Source: Boseongicola sp. SB0665_bin_10 (GTDB lineage Bacteria; Pseudomonadota; Alphaproteobacteria; Rhodobacterales; Rhodobacteraceae). Taken from it: DNA of 64,000 nucleotides. The notes beneath the pieces are model-generated. The model saw only the letters and a list, made by a program, of their open reading frames with translations. It had not been told where the DNA came from and did no database searches. The stretch lies in NCBI GenBank assembly GCA_009838075.1, contig VXSG01000099.1, positions 31,787 to 95,786 on the forward strand. The letters run 5' to 3'. Every line of letters begins with the position of its first letter. The first letter of the stretch is position 1. Of the stretch, positions 37,076 to 47,571 are shown one piece after another. The position numbers and the translations under genes were made by a program.

Positions 37076-38929
37076 ATGACCGACATCCTTCTTCTCGCGT
37101 TCATTTTCCTGATCGCCGGCGTCGTATCCGTCCCGGTCGCCACGCGACTCGGAATCGGCTCGGTTCTTGGCTACCTCGTCGCGGGCGTCGTGATCAGCCC
37201 GGTTCTGGCCCTGCTGGATGTCGACGTGCACGCAATCCAGCAGGTTGCCGAACTTGGCGTCGTCATGATGCTGTTTCTCATCGGGCTCGAGCTGGAACCG
37301 AGATACCTGTGGCAGATGCGGCTCAAGGTGCTTGGGCTGGGCGGTGGCCAGATGCTGCTGACGACGGCCGTCGTGGCGGGCCTGGCCAACCTGCTGGGGC
37401 AACCCTGGAACGTGTCGGTCGCCATCGGTCTCGTGCTGGCGCTCTCCTCGACCGCGATCACGCTGCAGACCTTGACCGAAAAGGGCCTGCTGAAGAGCCC
37501 GGGCGGCGAATCCGGATTCTTTGTCCTCCTGACCCAGGACGTGGCCGTCATCCCGATCCTCGCGGTTGTGCCCCTGCTGGCGATTCCCGAATTGGCGGGT
37601 GCCGCGGCAACGCCGGGCACCGGGGGCCACGGCCCGTCCCTGAGCCTCGTTGAGGGAATGAACGGCTGGCAAACGGCCGTCGTGACGCTGTGCGCCGTGG
37701 GCATCGTGATTCTCGGAGGAAACTACCTGACACGCCCCGCGCTCCGGTTCATTGCGGTCACGGGCCTCCGCGAGATCTTCGTTGCAACCGCACTTGCCAT
37801 AGTCGTAACCATCGCGCTCATCATGGTGCTCGTCGGCCTTTCCCCGGCGCTTGGCGCATTCATCGCGGGTGTCGTGCTTGCCAACAGCGAGTACCGACAC
37901 GAACTCGAGAGCGACATCGACCCGTTCCGCGGGCTCCTCCTCGGCCTCTTCTTCATTACGGTCGGGGCCGGCATCAACTTCGCGCTCCTGTGGGAGAGCC
38001 TGCCCGTCGCGATCGGCCTGACGCTGGGCCTGATCGCGACAAAGGGCGCAATCCTGTTTCTGCTTGGCACTGCATTCGGGCTCAGGGGACCGGATCGCTG
38101 GCTTCTTGCAATGGCGCTCTCCCAGGCAGGTGAATTCGGATTCGTGCTGCTTTCCTTCTCGGTTGCCAATGCCGTCCTGCCGACCGCCTTCGCCGACCTG
38201 CTGCTTCTCGTGATTGCCATGTCGATGCTGCTGACGCCCTTGCTCTTCATTGTCCATGAGCGGGTGATCATGGACCACTTCATCAACGAGGAAGCGCTCG
38301 CCGAGGACGAGATCGAGGAGCCCGGCGAGGTCATCATCGCCGGTTATGGCCGGATCGGCACCATTGTCGACCGAATGCTCCTTGCAGCAGGATACAAGAC
38401 GACCGTCATCGACTACGATTCCAAGCAGATCGACATGGTAAGAAGGCTTGGGGCGAGAGTGTATTTCGGGGATGCCACCCGTCCGGACCTCCTGAAGGCC
38501 GCGGGCATTGACCGGGCAAGGGTCCTGGTGGTCGCGATCGACGACGTGGACAGCGTCACGCAGCTCGCGAAATATGCGATCCACAACTTTCCGGACCTTC
38601 ACGTCATCGCAAGCGCCCGGAACCGGCACCACGTGTACGACCTATGGGCGGTCGGATGCAGGGACATAATCCGCGAAACCTATGACAGTTCCCTCAGGGT
38701 GGGGCGCTCCGCGTACGAGGCGCTTGGCATACCGCGGGCAAAGTCCAGAAAGATGGTCGAGGCCTTCAACGACCTGGACCATCGCGCAATGCTTGAAGTC
38801 GCGGATTCCTACGATCCGGCCCTCCCGCTGGAGAAGAACGACGCCTACGTGGCTCGGGTCAAGGAAATGCGCGGCCCATGGGAACAGGAACTCGGCAGCC
38901 GAATACGCGAGATCCTGCGGGACGGATAG
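37076..38929 (+). CDS. Kef-type monovalent cation:proton antiporter
   Basis: 617 residues from ATG 37076. A CPA2 membrane domain of about 12 helices (ILLLAFIFLIAGVVSVPVAT, GLVLALSSTAITLQTLTEKG with the ion-path region, and FFVLLTQDVAVIPILAVVPL carrying the QD motif) is followed by a cytoplasmic RCK/TrkA-N domain (VIIAGYGRIGTIVDRMLLAA, Rossmann GxGxxG, and VYFGDATRPDLLKAAG). Fits KefB/KefC-type K+ efflux gated by nucleotide or glutathione adducts. No ancillary KefF/KefG gene adjacent. The open frame extends upstream antisense to coxS, but the start at MTDILLLAF is clear. Confidence 0.92.
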   Translation: MTDILLLAFIFLIAGVVSVPVATRLGIGSVLGYLVAGVVISPVLALLDVDVHAIQQVAELGVVMMLFLIGLELEPRYLWQMRLKVLGLGGGQMLLTTAVVAGLANLLGQPWNVSVAIGLVLALSSTAITLQTLTEKGLLKSPGGESGFFVLLTQDVAVIPILAVVPLLAIPELAGAAATPGTGGHGPSLSLVEGMNGWQTAVVTLCAVGIVILGGNYLTRPALRFIAVTGLREIFVATALAIVVTIALIMVLVGLSPALGAFIAGVVLANSEYRHELESDIDPFRGLLLGLFFITVGAGINFALLWESLPVAIGLTLGLIATKGAILFLLGTAFGLRGPDRWLLAMALSQAGEFGFVLLSFSVANAVLPTAFADLLLLVIAMSMLLTPLLFIVHERVIMDHFINEEALAEDEIEEPGEVIIAGYGRIGTIVDRMLLAAGYKTTVIDYDSKQIDMVRRLGARVYFGDATRPDLLKAAGIDRARVLVVAIDDVDSVTQLAKYAIHNFPDLHVIASARNRHHVYDLWAVGCRDIIRETYDSSLRVGRSAYEALGIPRAKSRKMVEAFNDLDHRAMLEVADSYDPALPLEKNDAYVARVKEMRGPWEQELGSRIREILRDG

Positions 38930-39047
38930 GCGGGGCCCGCGCGGGCAATCCCCGTGACGTGGCCGGACCATCGGCTGAGCGCCGGAGCGGTGCGAGCGGC
39001 GCTTGCCGCGCTCTCCGCCATCCTGAATTCAAGAATGTGATCGCGGC

Positions 39048-40007
39048 CTATGCGGCCAGGCTGCCCTGTCCCATCGCCAGGAACTTCGAACGCCGCTCGT
39101 CGATCAGCTTCTTGCGCGACATCCCCGAAAGCTGCTCCAGGAACTTCTCGATGCACTTCCCCACGGACTTTGTCGTCGCCCCCATGTTCCGATGGGCGCC
39201 GCCGACGGGTTCGCGGACAATCTGGTCGATCACGCCGAGGCGGTGCAGGTCCTGGGCTGTCAGCCTGAGGGCTTCGGCCGCTTCCCGCATCTTTTCGGCA
39301 TCCTTCCAGAGAATTGACGCGCAACCCTCCGGGGAAATCACCGAATAGATCGAATGCTCCAGCATGGCGACGCGATTTGCGGTGGCGATCGCCACCGCCC
39401 CGCCAGAGCCGCCTTCGCCGATCACCATGCTCACGAGCGGGACTCCGATCTTCAGGCATTTTTCCGTTGCGCGCGCAATTGCCTCCGACTGGCCTCTCTC
39501 CTCCGCACCCTTGCCGGGATAGGCGCCAGGTGTGTCGATGAGGGTCACCACGGGCACGTTGAACCGGTCCGCGAGATCCATGAGGCGTACGGCCTTCCTG
39601 TAGCCCTCGGGACGCGCCATGCCAAAATTGCGCTCTATGCGGGCCTGCGTATTCTTGCCCTTCTCATGCCCGATCACCATCACGGGTCGGTCATTCAGGC
39701 GCGCCAGCCCGCCAATCACGGCCTGGTCATCGGCAAAGCTCCGGTCACCTGCCAAGGGCGTGTACTCGGTGAACAGGGCCTCGATGTAGTCAGTGCAATG
39801 AGGCCGGTCGGGATGGCGGGCGACCTGGCACTTTCTCCAAGGGGACAGGTTCTTGTAAAGATCGGCAAGCAGCGACTTTGCCTTCGAATCCAGCTGGTTC
39901 GCCTCCTTCTTGATATCCATCCCGGCATTCGAGCGCGCCATCGCGCGCAACTCTTCCGCCTTGCCTTCTATTTCCGCGAGAGGCTTTTCAAACTCGAGAT
40001 AGTTCAT
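39048..40007 (-). CDS. accA: acetyl-CoA carboxylase carboxyltransferase subunit alpha
   Basis: 319 residues from ATG 40007, which has AAAGGGAAGGC upstream. It starts [20 protein letters not shown]. Family cores are [56 protein letters not shown] and [19 protein letters not shown], the oxyanion-hole and biotin-binding regions. With AccD it transfers carboxyl from biotin to acetyl-CoA in fatty-acid synthesis. Convergent with the kef gene. Confidence 0.97.
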   Translation of the reverse strand: MNYLEFEKPLAEIEGKAEELRAMARSNAGMDIKKEANQLDSKAKSLLADLYKNLSPWRKCQVARHPDRPHCTDYIEALFTEYTPLAGDRSFADDQAVIGGLARLNDRPVMVIGHEKGKNTQARIERNFGMARPEGYRKAVRLMDLADRFNVPVVTLIDTPGAYPGKGAEERGQSEAIARATEKCLKIGVPLVSMVIGEGGSGGAVAIATANRVAMLEHSIYSVISPEGCASILWKDAEKMREAAEALRLTAQDLHRLGVIDQIVREPVGGAHRNMGATTKSVGKCIEKFLEQLSGMSRKKLIDERRSKFLAMGQGSLAA

Positions 40008-40151
40008 GCCTTCCCTTTCATATGTCGCAATATATGGTCCGAAGGCCATTCCCCGCAAGCTTCGACGTCCTGGTCATCGCGCCGTTCCGCACACCCAAGC
40101 GGTGACATGCCCTGTCCTGGAAGGACATGACGAGGCGGTCCGAATGCAAGC

Positions 40152-40913
40152 TCAGCTTGTCTTTCGGGCCTCATCGAGGAGCGCGTCCGAGCGGGCCTCG
40201 ACGCGTTCCTCCAGCGCTTCCATGAATTCTGAAACGGAGAGCCCCGGCGGGATCGGATCAAGAAACTCGACCACTGCCGTGCCCGGCTTGCGAAGGACCT
40301 TTCGCTTCGGCCAGAAAAACCCGACATTGGTGGCAACCGGCACGCAGGGCTTGCCAAGCTGCTCGTACAGAACGCCCGTGCCAACCTTGTAGGGCTTCCA
40401 GGCACCAGGCGCGACACGTGTTCCCTGCGGATAGATGATCAATTGGCCCATGTCCGAGCCTTTCCTGCTGACCTCGCGCTTCATCTTGCGAATTGCGTCG
40501 CTCCGCTTGCCGCGTGCAACCGGTATGCAGCCAATGCGGAGCGCGTATTGCCCGAGCACGGGCGCGAACATCAACTCGCGCTTCATGATGAACCTTGCTC
40601 GACGCACGGAATGGAAGATCACGATAATGTCGAAAAAGGACTGGTGCTTTGCGGCAATCAAGACTTCGCCGGCCGGCGGATCGCCCCGGACCTCGACCTT
40701 GAGACCGACCATCCGGCGCGCTGTCCGGATGACAAGGGAACACCAAGCGTTGCAAGCGCGATATGCCCATGCCCGACTAACGACTGCAAGGGGAAAGAAG
40801 AGGATCGCGTATCCGAACATCGCCGCATAAACGAAGCACGCGAATGCAAGCGATCTTGTCCATTGCAACATCGTGCGGGCACCACCGTTTCCAATTCCGG
40901 GCCGGTTCCTCAT
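40152..40913 (-). CDS. plsC: 1-acyl-sn-glycerol-3-phosphate acyltransferase
   Basis: 253 residues if ATG 40913 is used; 239 from 40871. A first helix (LAFACFVYAAMFGYAILFFP) anchors it in the membrane. Acyltransferase motif I is KHQSFFD (HX4D), motif II lies around CIPVARGKRSDAI, and motif III is YPQGTR, with Gln in place of the usual Glu (PEGTR), a known variant. It adds the second acyl chain to make phosphatidic acid. It sits 144 bp upstream of accA on the same strand, both in lipid synthesis. Confidence 0.88.
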   Translation of the reverse strand: MRNRPGIGNGGARTMLQWTRSLAFACFVYAAMFGYAILFFPLAVVSRAWAYRACNAWCSLVIRTARRMVGLKVEVRGDPPAGEVLIAAKHQSFFDIIVIFHSVRRARFIMKRELMFAPVLGQYALRIGCIPVARGKRSDAIRKMKREVSRKGSDMGQLIIYPQGTRVAPGAWKPYKVGTGVLYEQLGKPCVPVATNVGFFWPKRKVLRKPGTAVVEFLDPIPPGLSVSEFMEALEERVEARSDALLDEARKTS

Positions 40914-41948
40914 GTTCCGGCGCCCCTTTCCGGAACCGATGCGAACCGCCCGCGTCGGGTACATGATGACGCCGCCTGAACCAGGCTGCAATGACGCTCG
41001 CAATTTCCCGCGTGAGACGCCCTGTTCCCATGCAATCCGGCTCGGTCGATTGTTCGTTGACTTCTTCCCCGTCCAGAAACGCGAGGAATTCCAGGCGGCC
41101 CAAGCAACTTGGAGAGTACGCACTTCGTCTGGAGGCTCCGCGTCCGGAAGGTTCCTCCGGTCGAGAATGTTGATCTCCGCTCGGCCTTGGCGGCCTTTGC
41201 TTGTTCATGCATGCAGACGCTTGGCGGGCCAGCGCCAGGCGAGGGCGAGGCGATTGCACTGCGGCGAGTTTTGCCTGTGCGCGCCGGTCGTCCGGACAAT
41301 GCGGCTGTCGCCAAGAGCGAAAATTGGCCGCGCCCCGCCGGTCTCCGGCGTGCACGGTGCCCTGAATCGTCGATTTGGGGACACTTGGCAGCCACGGCCG
41401 GATTCACGTGCTTGCCGCATCGTCCGGCGCTGGGTTCGGCGCTCGTTCCCGGCTGTCAGCACCCGGACATCAGGCGACCTTCAGGCGGGGTCCACTGACA
41501 AGGGATCGCATCATCTCCGGCCTGCCGACCTGAAGATGGTCCCGCGCCTTCGCCACCATCACCACGAAGACCAGATTGCAGCGGAACGTTTTCTTCGCCT
41601 CGGTCCGGATCCAGTCGACGGACGACCAGCCTCGACAGGTCGCGGCCCGGCTCGCCCATTCCCGCATGCCTCATGTAAGGCGCGCCCGCGAAGGGCTGGC
41701 CCCGCCACCGGTCCCATGGCATCGCCTTCGACGGCCCGCTGGTGACCAACCGGGCGGCAAGTCACGCCGTTCCGGGTGAAAGGAAGTCCGCGCGCCCTGA
41801 CAATCCGTTGCAGGCAACACGGAAGGCCCGACGCGCACACGCCAAGGCGGCAATTCACGATCTGTTGACCACGTCGTCGGAGATTGGTACGGTCCGTCGC
41901 TGAAATGGGACGCGCCTTTCCCCTGAACGCGCACGAGAGCACCCCCCG
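40914..41948. other. gene-free interval upstream of the polyol transporter
   Basis: About 1 kb. Long frames exist on both strands but all are Arg/Pro/Ser-rich and lack starts or domains. A weak promoter for the transporter operon may be TTGACC (41865-41870), a 17-nt spacer and TACGGT (41888-41893). No regulator gene was found here. Confidence 0.4.
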
Positions 41949-42749
41949 ATGACCCGGGAGAACATTGGTGCCATGGATGCTGCCAAGGTCCTGAACGTGA
42001 TCGGGCTCACCAAGAGCTACGGCGGGCTGACGGCGGTCGACGACGTTTCCTTCGAGGTCTTCGAGGGCGAGATCCTGGCGCTCGTGGGTGACAATGGCGC
42101 TGGCAAGTCGACTCTCGTCAAGGCCCTTGCGGGCGCGCAACCGCCCGATGGCGGCCGCATTGAGGTCAATGGCGAATTGCGCCAGCTCAACTCGCCGCGT
42201 GATGCAAGCGAAGCCGGAATAGGCTGTCTGCACCAGGGACTTGGCCTCGTGGATACGCTCAATGTGCCGGAGAATGTCTTTCTCGGGCGCGAACTGCTTA
42301 CCCGGCTGCTCCTGGTCATTCCGCAACTTGACCACAGGCAAATGCGCGAACGGACTATCGAGCTGCTCGCCGGATTCGGCATCTCTCTGCCTCGGCTCAA
42401 TGACCCCGTGATCCGGCTTTCCGGCGGCCAGCGCCAGACCGTGGCGATCAGCCGGTTGCTCCTCCAGGACGTTCGCCTCGTCGTCATGGACGAGCCCATG
42501 GCCGCCCTCGGAGTGGAAGAGGGCCGCCGGGTGCTCGATCTCGTAAGAACGATGCGTGACCGCGGCATCAGCGTAATCATCATCAGCCACAACCTCGAGC
42601 ATGTATTCCAGCTCGCGGACCGGATCGCGATCATGAAGAACGGCCGGCTCATAGGCGTGGTGAATGCCGCTGCCACGACGCGTGACGAGGTTGTGCGGCT
42701 GATCACTTTCGGGGCAGCGACACAAAGCGAGGCGCACATTGAAATCTGA
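41949..42749 (+). CDS. sugar/polyol ABC transporter ATP-binding protein
   Basis: 266 residues with a single nucleotide-binding domain. Walker A is VGDNGAGKST, the signature LSGGQRQ, Walker B VVMDEP and the switch histidine IIISHN. Typical CUT2 ATPases (RbsA, XylG) have two domains in about 500 residues; the short form resembles FrcA of the fructose system, so two copies would act together. Begins the operon with permease and binding protein; its end overlaps the permease start by 11 bp. A start at 41973 is also possible. Confidence 0.88.
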   Translation: MTRENIGAMDAAKVLNVIGLTKSYGGLTAVDDVSFEVFEGEILALVGDNGAGKSTLVKALAGAQPPDGGRIEVNGELRQLNSPRDASEAGIGCLHQGLGLVDTLNVPENVFLGRELLTRLLLVIPQLDHRQMRERTIELLAGFGISLPRLNDPVIRLSGGQRQTVAISRLLLQDVRLVVMDEPMAALGVEEGRRVLDLVRTMRDRGISVIIISHNLEHVFQLADRIAIMKNGRLIGVVNAAATTRDEVVRLITFGAATQSEAHIEI

Positions 42750-43806
42750 AGCGAACTCTGCGCCCGGCATCGGTCACGCCGACCGGCGGTGGCTCTTCGA
42801 GGGGATCGGACTCACGGTGGTGATCGTGGCGCTTGCGATCCTGTTCATCCTCATCAATCCGCGTTTCGGCACGATCGCCAACTTCATCAATATCCTGACC
42901 CAGGCATCCTTCATCATCGTCATGGCTGTCGGCATGACATTCGTGATCACGAGCGCCGGCATAGATCTTTCCGTGGGCTCGGCTGTCGCGTTCATCACTG
43001 TCGTGGCTTTCGGATTGATCAAGGGCGGCTTGAATCCGCTGCTCGGCGTGGTGCTCATGTTTGGCTTGGGGGCCTTCCTGGGCTTTCTGACCGGATCGCT
43101 GGTTGCGTACGTGAAGATCCCGCCGTTCATCGCGACGCTTGGGATGATGGCGGGGCTTCGCGGCCTCGCTCTGGTCCATTCCGCGGGAGAAATGCACTTC
43201 GGGCTTCCCGTTTCGATCACCTTTGTCGGGCAGGGCGTGCTCGGCGGCGTGCCAGTGCCCGTGATCATCTCCCTTGCAGCTGCCGTCTTCGGCGCATGGC
43301 TCTTCAATCGCACGCGCTTCGGCCTCCACGTGCGTGCGATCGGCGGCAACCGCGAAGCTGCACGTCTCGCCGGCGTCCCGGTCAACCGCGTCGAGGTCAT
43401 GGTGTACGTGCTGATGGGCCTGTTCACTGCACTGGGCGGACTCATCATGATGGCCCGCATCGATTCAACCCAGGCGACAATCGGGACTGCCATGGAGATC
43501 CACGTGATCTCGGCCGTCATCATCGGCGGGACCAGCCTCTTCGGCGGGCGCGGAACCGTCTACGGTTCGGTCATGGGAGCGCTGCTGCTTGCCATGATGA
43601 CGAACGCACTGATCATTGCCGGGGTGGACTTCTTCTGGCAACTGGTGGTTATGGGCGGGATCGTCCTGATCGCGGTTGCCATCAGCAACCTGCGCGAACA
43701 GCGAATACCTGCACTGGCGCATTTCATGCGGCGCGAGCCACCCGGCAGCGCCGACAACGAGCCGGCCCGGGAGCCGGCCCAACAACAAGGAGGAACACTT
43801 TCATGA
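42739..43806 (+). CDS. sugar/polyol ABC transporter permease (CUT2)
   Basis: 355 residues from a TTG start inside the end of the ATPase gene, with GCGAGGCG upstream, so it is translationally coupled. About 8-10 hydrophobic helices (LTVVIVALAILFILINPRFG, VMAVGMTFVITSAGIDLSVG, IPPFIATLGMMAGLRGLALV). The GIDLSVGSAVAF and FGLHVRAIGGNREAARLAGV segments are hallmarks of RbsC/FrcC-type permeases. Its stop overlaps the binding-protein start (ATGA). Confidence 0.9.
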   Translation: MKSEANSAPGIGHADRRWLFEGIGLTVVIVALAILFILINPRFGTIANFINILTQASFIIVMAVGMTFVITSAGIDLSVGSAVAFITVVAFGLIKGGLNPLLGVVLMFGLGAFLGFLTGSLVAYVKIPPFIATLGMMAGLRGLALVHSAGEMHFGLPVSITFVGQGVLGGVPVPVIISLAAAVFGAWLFNRTRFGLHVRAIGGNREAARLAGVPVNRVEVMVYVLMGLFTALGGLIMMARIDSTQATIGTAMEIHVISAVIIGGTSLFGGRGTVYGSVMGALLLAMMTNALIIAGVDFFWQLVVMGGIVLIAVAISNLREQRIPALAHFMRREPPGSADNEPAREPAQQQGGTLS

Positions 43807-44786
43807 TGTTACGTCGTATGTTCATCGCGGCAGCCGCGCTTGCGGTTTTCGCACTTTCCCCGCCTGCGGCGAAAGCCGAGTCGATGCGGATAGCCTACCT
43901 CTCACCGTCATTCGACATCTCCGATGCCTGGGAGCGTGTTTTCTGGTCGATGCAGGGACGTCTCGAGGAGCTCGGGGTCGACTTCGAGGTCCAGCAGCTC
44001 GCCGTCGCCAGCCATGTTGATCATGCCGGCCAGCTCGCACAGGTCGAATCGGTCATCGCGGGCGGTGTCGACTACGTATTCCTCGGACCGACGGAGTTCG
44101 AGGCCGCGATTCCGGCACTGCGCAAGCTCAAGCAGGCAGGCGTCCCGACCGTCGTCTACAATTTCACGACACCCCACGAGGACGAATCTGCGCGGGCGAT
44201 GAGCTACATCGCGTTTGCTCACTATCCTGGCGGCGTCAAGTCCGGCGAGTGGGCAGCCGAACAGCTTGGCGGCAAGGGCAAGGTCCTGATCCTTCGGGGC
44301 GCGCCTGGCGTGGTCAGCGACGAACGCGGCGGAGGGTTCCTCAGCGTGGTCGAGCAGTATCCCGACATCGAGGTCGTCATGGGTCCCTACACTGACTTCG
44401 ACCGTGCCAAGGCGTATGACGCCGCCCAAAACATGCTGGCCGCCCATCCGGACATCAACCTCATCTACGGCATGTCCACGACGATCGGCCTCGGCGCCGC
44501 ACAGGTCGTTCGGCAAATGGGCAAGTCGGAGGAAATCCGTACCATGGGATTCGGCGGCACCGGTGACGAAATCACCGCCATGAAAGAAGGCTGGCTGACC
44601 GCCTCGGTGCTGCGTCCGATCGATGACAGCGGAGTCGCAGTCGCCGATGCCTTCGTCGCCCACAGCAAGGGCGAAGAGGTGCCGCTGGTCTGGGGCGGTT
44701 CCTTCGTTATGGTCGACCGGTGGTCCGACACCGACGAGATCCTGGAATACGCGAATCGCTATTCCCGTCCGAAGATGGGTCGCTGA
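43803..44786 (+). CDS. periplasmic sugar/polyol-binding protein
   Basis: 327 residues with a signal peptide (MLRRMFIAAAALAVFALSPP, cut after AKA). A type I periplasmic fold: MRIAYLSPSFDISDAWERVF, GVDYVFLGPTEFEAAIP, VLILRGAPGVVSDERGGGFL and LIYGMSTTIGLGAAQVVRQM. Starts 43803 and 43806 are both possible behind AACAAGGAGGAAC. The sugar is not deducible from sequence, but the dehydrogenases alongside suggest a pentitol or tetritol. Confidence 0.88.
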   Translation: MMLRRMFIAAAALAVFALSPPAAKAESMRIAYLSPSFDISDAWERVFWSMQGRLEELGVDFEVQQLAVASHVDHAGQLAQVESVIAGGVDYVFLGPTEFEAAIPALRKLKQAGVPTVVYNFTTPHEDESARAMSYIAFAHYPGGVKSGEWAAEQLGGKGKVLILRGAPGVVSDERGGGFLSVVEQYPDIEVVMGPYTDFDRAKAYDAAQNMLAAHPDINLIYGMSTTIGLGAAQVVRQMGKSEEIRTMGFGGTGDEITAMKEGWLTASVLRPIDDSGVAVADAFVAHSKGEEVPLVWGGSFVMVDRWSDTDEILEYANRYSRPKMGR

Positions 44787-44861
44787 AGGGGATCGTTCCA
44801 GCCAATGCGGCGCGGCCGGCTGCTGGGTCGGCCGCGTTCCTTCGTGTCCGGAGGAGTGCCG

Positions 44862-45905
44862 ATGAAAGCCCTTGTGCTTGAACGCAAGGATGAACTGGCG
44901 TTGCGCGACATCGCCATTGAGGAGCCGCTGGGCCCGCACGACGTGCGCATTGCTCTCCGCCGCGTGGGCGTTTGCGGAAGCGACGTCCACTATTACGTTC
45001 ACGGCGGCATCGGCCCCTTCATTGTGAAGGAACCCATGGTTCTTGGGCACGAGGCGTCCGGCGAAGTCGTTGAAACGGGCGCTGCCGTCACAACCCTCGC
45101 CGTCGGCGAACGGGTCTGCATGGAGCCGGGCGTGCCCGACCCGCGCAGCCGCGCCACTCGCCTGGGCAGGTACAATCTGGACCCCTCCGTACGCTTTTGG
45201 GCGACACCGCCGGTCCACGGCGTGCTGCGGCCAACCGTCGTACACCCGGAGGACTTCACCTTCAGGTTGCCGGACAGCGTGTCCTATGCCGCCGGGGCCA
45301 TGGTCGAGCCGCTCGCGGTGGGCGTCCACGCCGCAACCAAGGCCCAGGTATCCCCGGGATCTTTGGCCGTGGTGATCGGGGCCGGCACGATCGGCATGGT
45401 GACGGTGCTTGCAGCGCTCGCTGCAGGGTGCAGCCGAGTGATCGTGAGCGACGTCCTGGAGCCGAAACTGGAAATGGCAGCCGGGCTAGGCCCGGTGGTG
45501 CCCGTCAATGTTCAAGACGAGAGGCTTGCCGATGTCGTCCGGCGCGAAACCGAGGGCTGGGGTGCAGATGTCATCTTCGAGGCATCTGGCAACGGCCAGG
45601 CAGCCGCCAGCGTCTTCGAATGCCTCTGCCCGGGCGGCACGGTCGTCTTCATCGGAATGCCTGGCAACCCCATTGCGTACGACGTGCTCGAGGCGCAGGT
45701 CAAGGAAGCGCGCGTCGAGCACGTCTTTCGCTACGCACATGTCTACCCGCGCACCGTGGACATGCTGGCGTCTGGCACGGTCAATGTTGATCCGCTGATC
45801 ACGGACCTCTACGATTTCGGGGAGAGCGTCGCGGCGTTCGACTTTGCCCGAAGCGCTCCGGCATCAGCCGTCAAGGTGCAGATCGAGCTCTCGGAATCGG
45901 TCTAG
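44862..45905 (+). CDS. zinc-dependent polyol (xylitol/sorbitol-type) dehydrogenase
   Basis: 347 residues of the medium-chain family. Catalytic zinc ligands are Cys38 ([12 protein letters not shown]), His63 and Glu64 (LGHEASGEV); the NAD site is [16 protein letters not shown]. The structural-zinc lobe is degenerate: [20 protein letters not shown] has none of the usual four cysteines, as in bacterial xylitol dehydrogenases that I recall. GGAGGAGTGCC precedes the start. It probably oxidises the polyol brought in by the upstream transporter to a ketose. Confidence 0.88.
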   Translation: MKALVLERKDELALRDIAIEEPLGPHDVRIALRRVGVCGSDVHYYVHGGIGPFIVKEPMVLGHEASGEVVETGAAVTTLAVGERVCMEPGVPDPRSRATRLGRYNLDPSVRFWATPPVHGVLRPTVVHPEDFTFRLPDSVSYAAGAMVEPLAVGVHAATKAQVSPGSLAVVIGAGTIGMVTVLAALAAGCSRVIVSDVLEPKLEMAAGLGPVVPVNVQDERLADVVRRETEGWGADVIFEASGNGQAAASVFECLCPGGTVVFIGMPGNPIAYDVLEAQVKEARVEHVFRYAHVYPRTVDMLASGTVNVDPLITDLYDFGESVAAFDFARSAPASAVKVQIELSESV

Positions 45906-46672
45906 AGCGCGGTATACCCGCCATCCAGCATCAGCAAGTCACCGTTGACCAGGTCGGAAGCGGCCGAGGAGAGATAGAGGACCGTATCGGCAACTTCCAC
46001 AGGAAGACCGAAGCGCCCCGCCGGGATCTTTGCCTTCATCGGATCCCCCTTTTCGGGCTGGCCCCAGACACGCTCGCCCATCGGTGTCAAGATGACCGTC
46101 GGGCAGATGGCGTTGCATTGGATGTTGTATTGCGCCCACTCGCAAGTCATGGCTCTCGTCAACGCATTCAGGCCGTTCTTGGAAGCCGCGTACGCGCAGT
46201 GATCGGGGATCAGGACGACGCTGGTCTGCGACGAGATGTTCACGATCTTGCCCCGTTTCCGCTCGATCATTTTCGGCGCAATTTCCTGGGCAAGCAGAAA
46301 CGGTGCGCGCAGATTCACCGCCATCATCCGATCCCAGTCCTCCACGCTGGTCTCCAGCAGCGAAGCCGGTGCGGTCGTGGCCGCGTTGTTCACGAGGATA
46401 TCGATCGTTCCGAAGTGATCAAGCGCCTCTCGTGCTGCATCCCTCGGCCCGTCGATGGACTCGAGCTCCGCCCCTATGGCAAGGCACTCGCGCCCGGACC
46501 GCTCGACGGCTGCGCGGACTTCGGCAAGCCCTCCGGGATCGCGGGCCACCGCTACAATGTCGGCTCCGGCTTCCGCGAGGACACGGCAGATCTCGAAGCC
46601 AATCCCCTTCGAGGCTCCTGTAATCAGTGCCCGCCGGCCCTGGACCGAAAATCGTTTCATGTAAGGCTGCAT
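45902..46672 (-). CDS. SDR-family polyol dehydrogenase/ketose reductase
   Basis: 256 residues. NAD(P) motif TGASKGIG at residues 18-25, NNAA, catalytic Ser in [10 protein letters not shown] and YAASK. The segment [20 protein letters not shown] and the end [10 protein letters not shown] resemble D-threitol dehydrogenase and L-xylulose reductase-like SDRs, so a polyol substrate fits. GGAGGAGAACC precedes ATG 46672. It is tail-to-tail with the zinc dehydrogenase; both stop codons lie in the same CTAG. Confidence 0.85.
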   Translation of the reverse strand: MQPYMKRFSVQGRRALITGASKGIGFEICRVLAEAGADIVAVARDPGGLAEVRAAVERSGRECLAIGAELESIDGPRDAAREALDHFGTIDILVNNAATTAPASLLETSVEDWDRMMAVNLRAPFLLAQEIAPKMIERKRGKIVNISSQTSVVLIPDHCAYAASKNGLNALTRAMTCEWAQYNIQCNAICPTVILTPMGERVWGQPEKGDPMKAKIPAGRFGLPVEVADTVLYLSSAASDLVNGDLLMLDGGYTAL

Positions 46673-47571
46673 GGTTCTCCTCCCCCCTCAAGTTTCGCGG
46701 TCCGTTCGTCTTGGTTCGCAAGCCGGATCTCCCGCTCGATACGCTGGACACAAGCATATGCCGACCGGGCGGACCCGGCACCAGTGGTTTTGCGGGCCCT
46801 GGGCGATTTTGGCAGTCGTCACCGCTCAACTGGCCGGCGCAACCCCTTGTTCGTGGCCGCGGGACTGACTTCACGATTTCGAGGGAATGTATCGCCGCAG
46901 ACCAGGAACTCGTGCGAAGGAGTCGGGGCTGTGGCACCATGCCGAGGTTGGCGATCACGGGACGCGGATGATTTCTTGGCGCATCGTTTTCACCGACTGC
47001 TGTTTCGCGTGATGCGTTTGGCCGTCAATCTGGCCTGTTGGCGCCCGCAAGACGCGCGCGTTCGGATATTGCAAGCTCCTGTTTTTGCCCGCGTTTCCAT
47101 CCCGTGCCAAGACACGGTCAATGCCGCGGCACCCCCGTTTGTCGATCGCTCATTCCGCCGCCGAATGCTGGCGGCGAAACGGGCATGCAAATCACTCGGT
47201 CTCGGGTGAAGGAAGACCCGTGCGCCCTCACGGTCGGTTACAGTTCAATCCGTTGCCGAAAGCGCAGACGGCTCGAGAGTGCGCGCCTTCCTCCCTGGCC
47301 TGGCCGCCAGGATTTCCAGCGCGGAAACATGCTGAGGAATGCCCGTGCCTCCGACATCGCCTGGCTCAACAATTCGCCGCGACCGGGTCGATGCCCCGCT
47401 GGCGGGACCGTGCATGGTTTCTGCAGCCGGCGCCGTCGTGCGGCGGTTGTGCGCACCAAAGGCGAAGGCTACAATGCTGGCGGCCTCCCGATCGGGCGGA
47501 GCTGACCCATTGGAGAATTCGGCCATGCGAATCCGGCAATGGCTCGATTCTGCGATCCTGGAGCTCACTTC
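46673..47571. other. gene-free interval
   Basis: About 900 bp between divergently transcribed genes. Long open frames on both strands are rich in Arg, Ser and Cys and carry no recognisable domain or Shine-Dalgarno. I found no hairpin array, tRNA or repeat. Probably holds the SDR promoter on the left. Confidence 0.45.

Noticed and set aside
37067..38632. 521-codon open frame antisense to the kef gene
   Set aside because: It is rich in Arg, His, Gln and Asp in the pattern of an antisense frame of a membrane protein; the plus strand encodes a clear antiporter.
42789..43802. Long N-terminal extension of the binding-protein frame
   Set aside because: The frame is open through the permease gene, but the signal peptide and Shine-Dalgarno mark the real start at 43803-43806.
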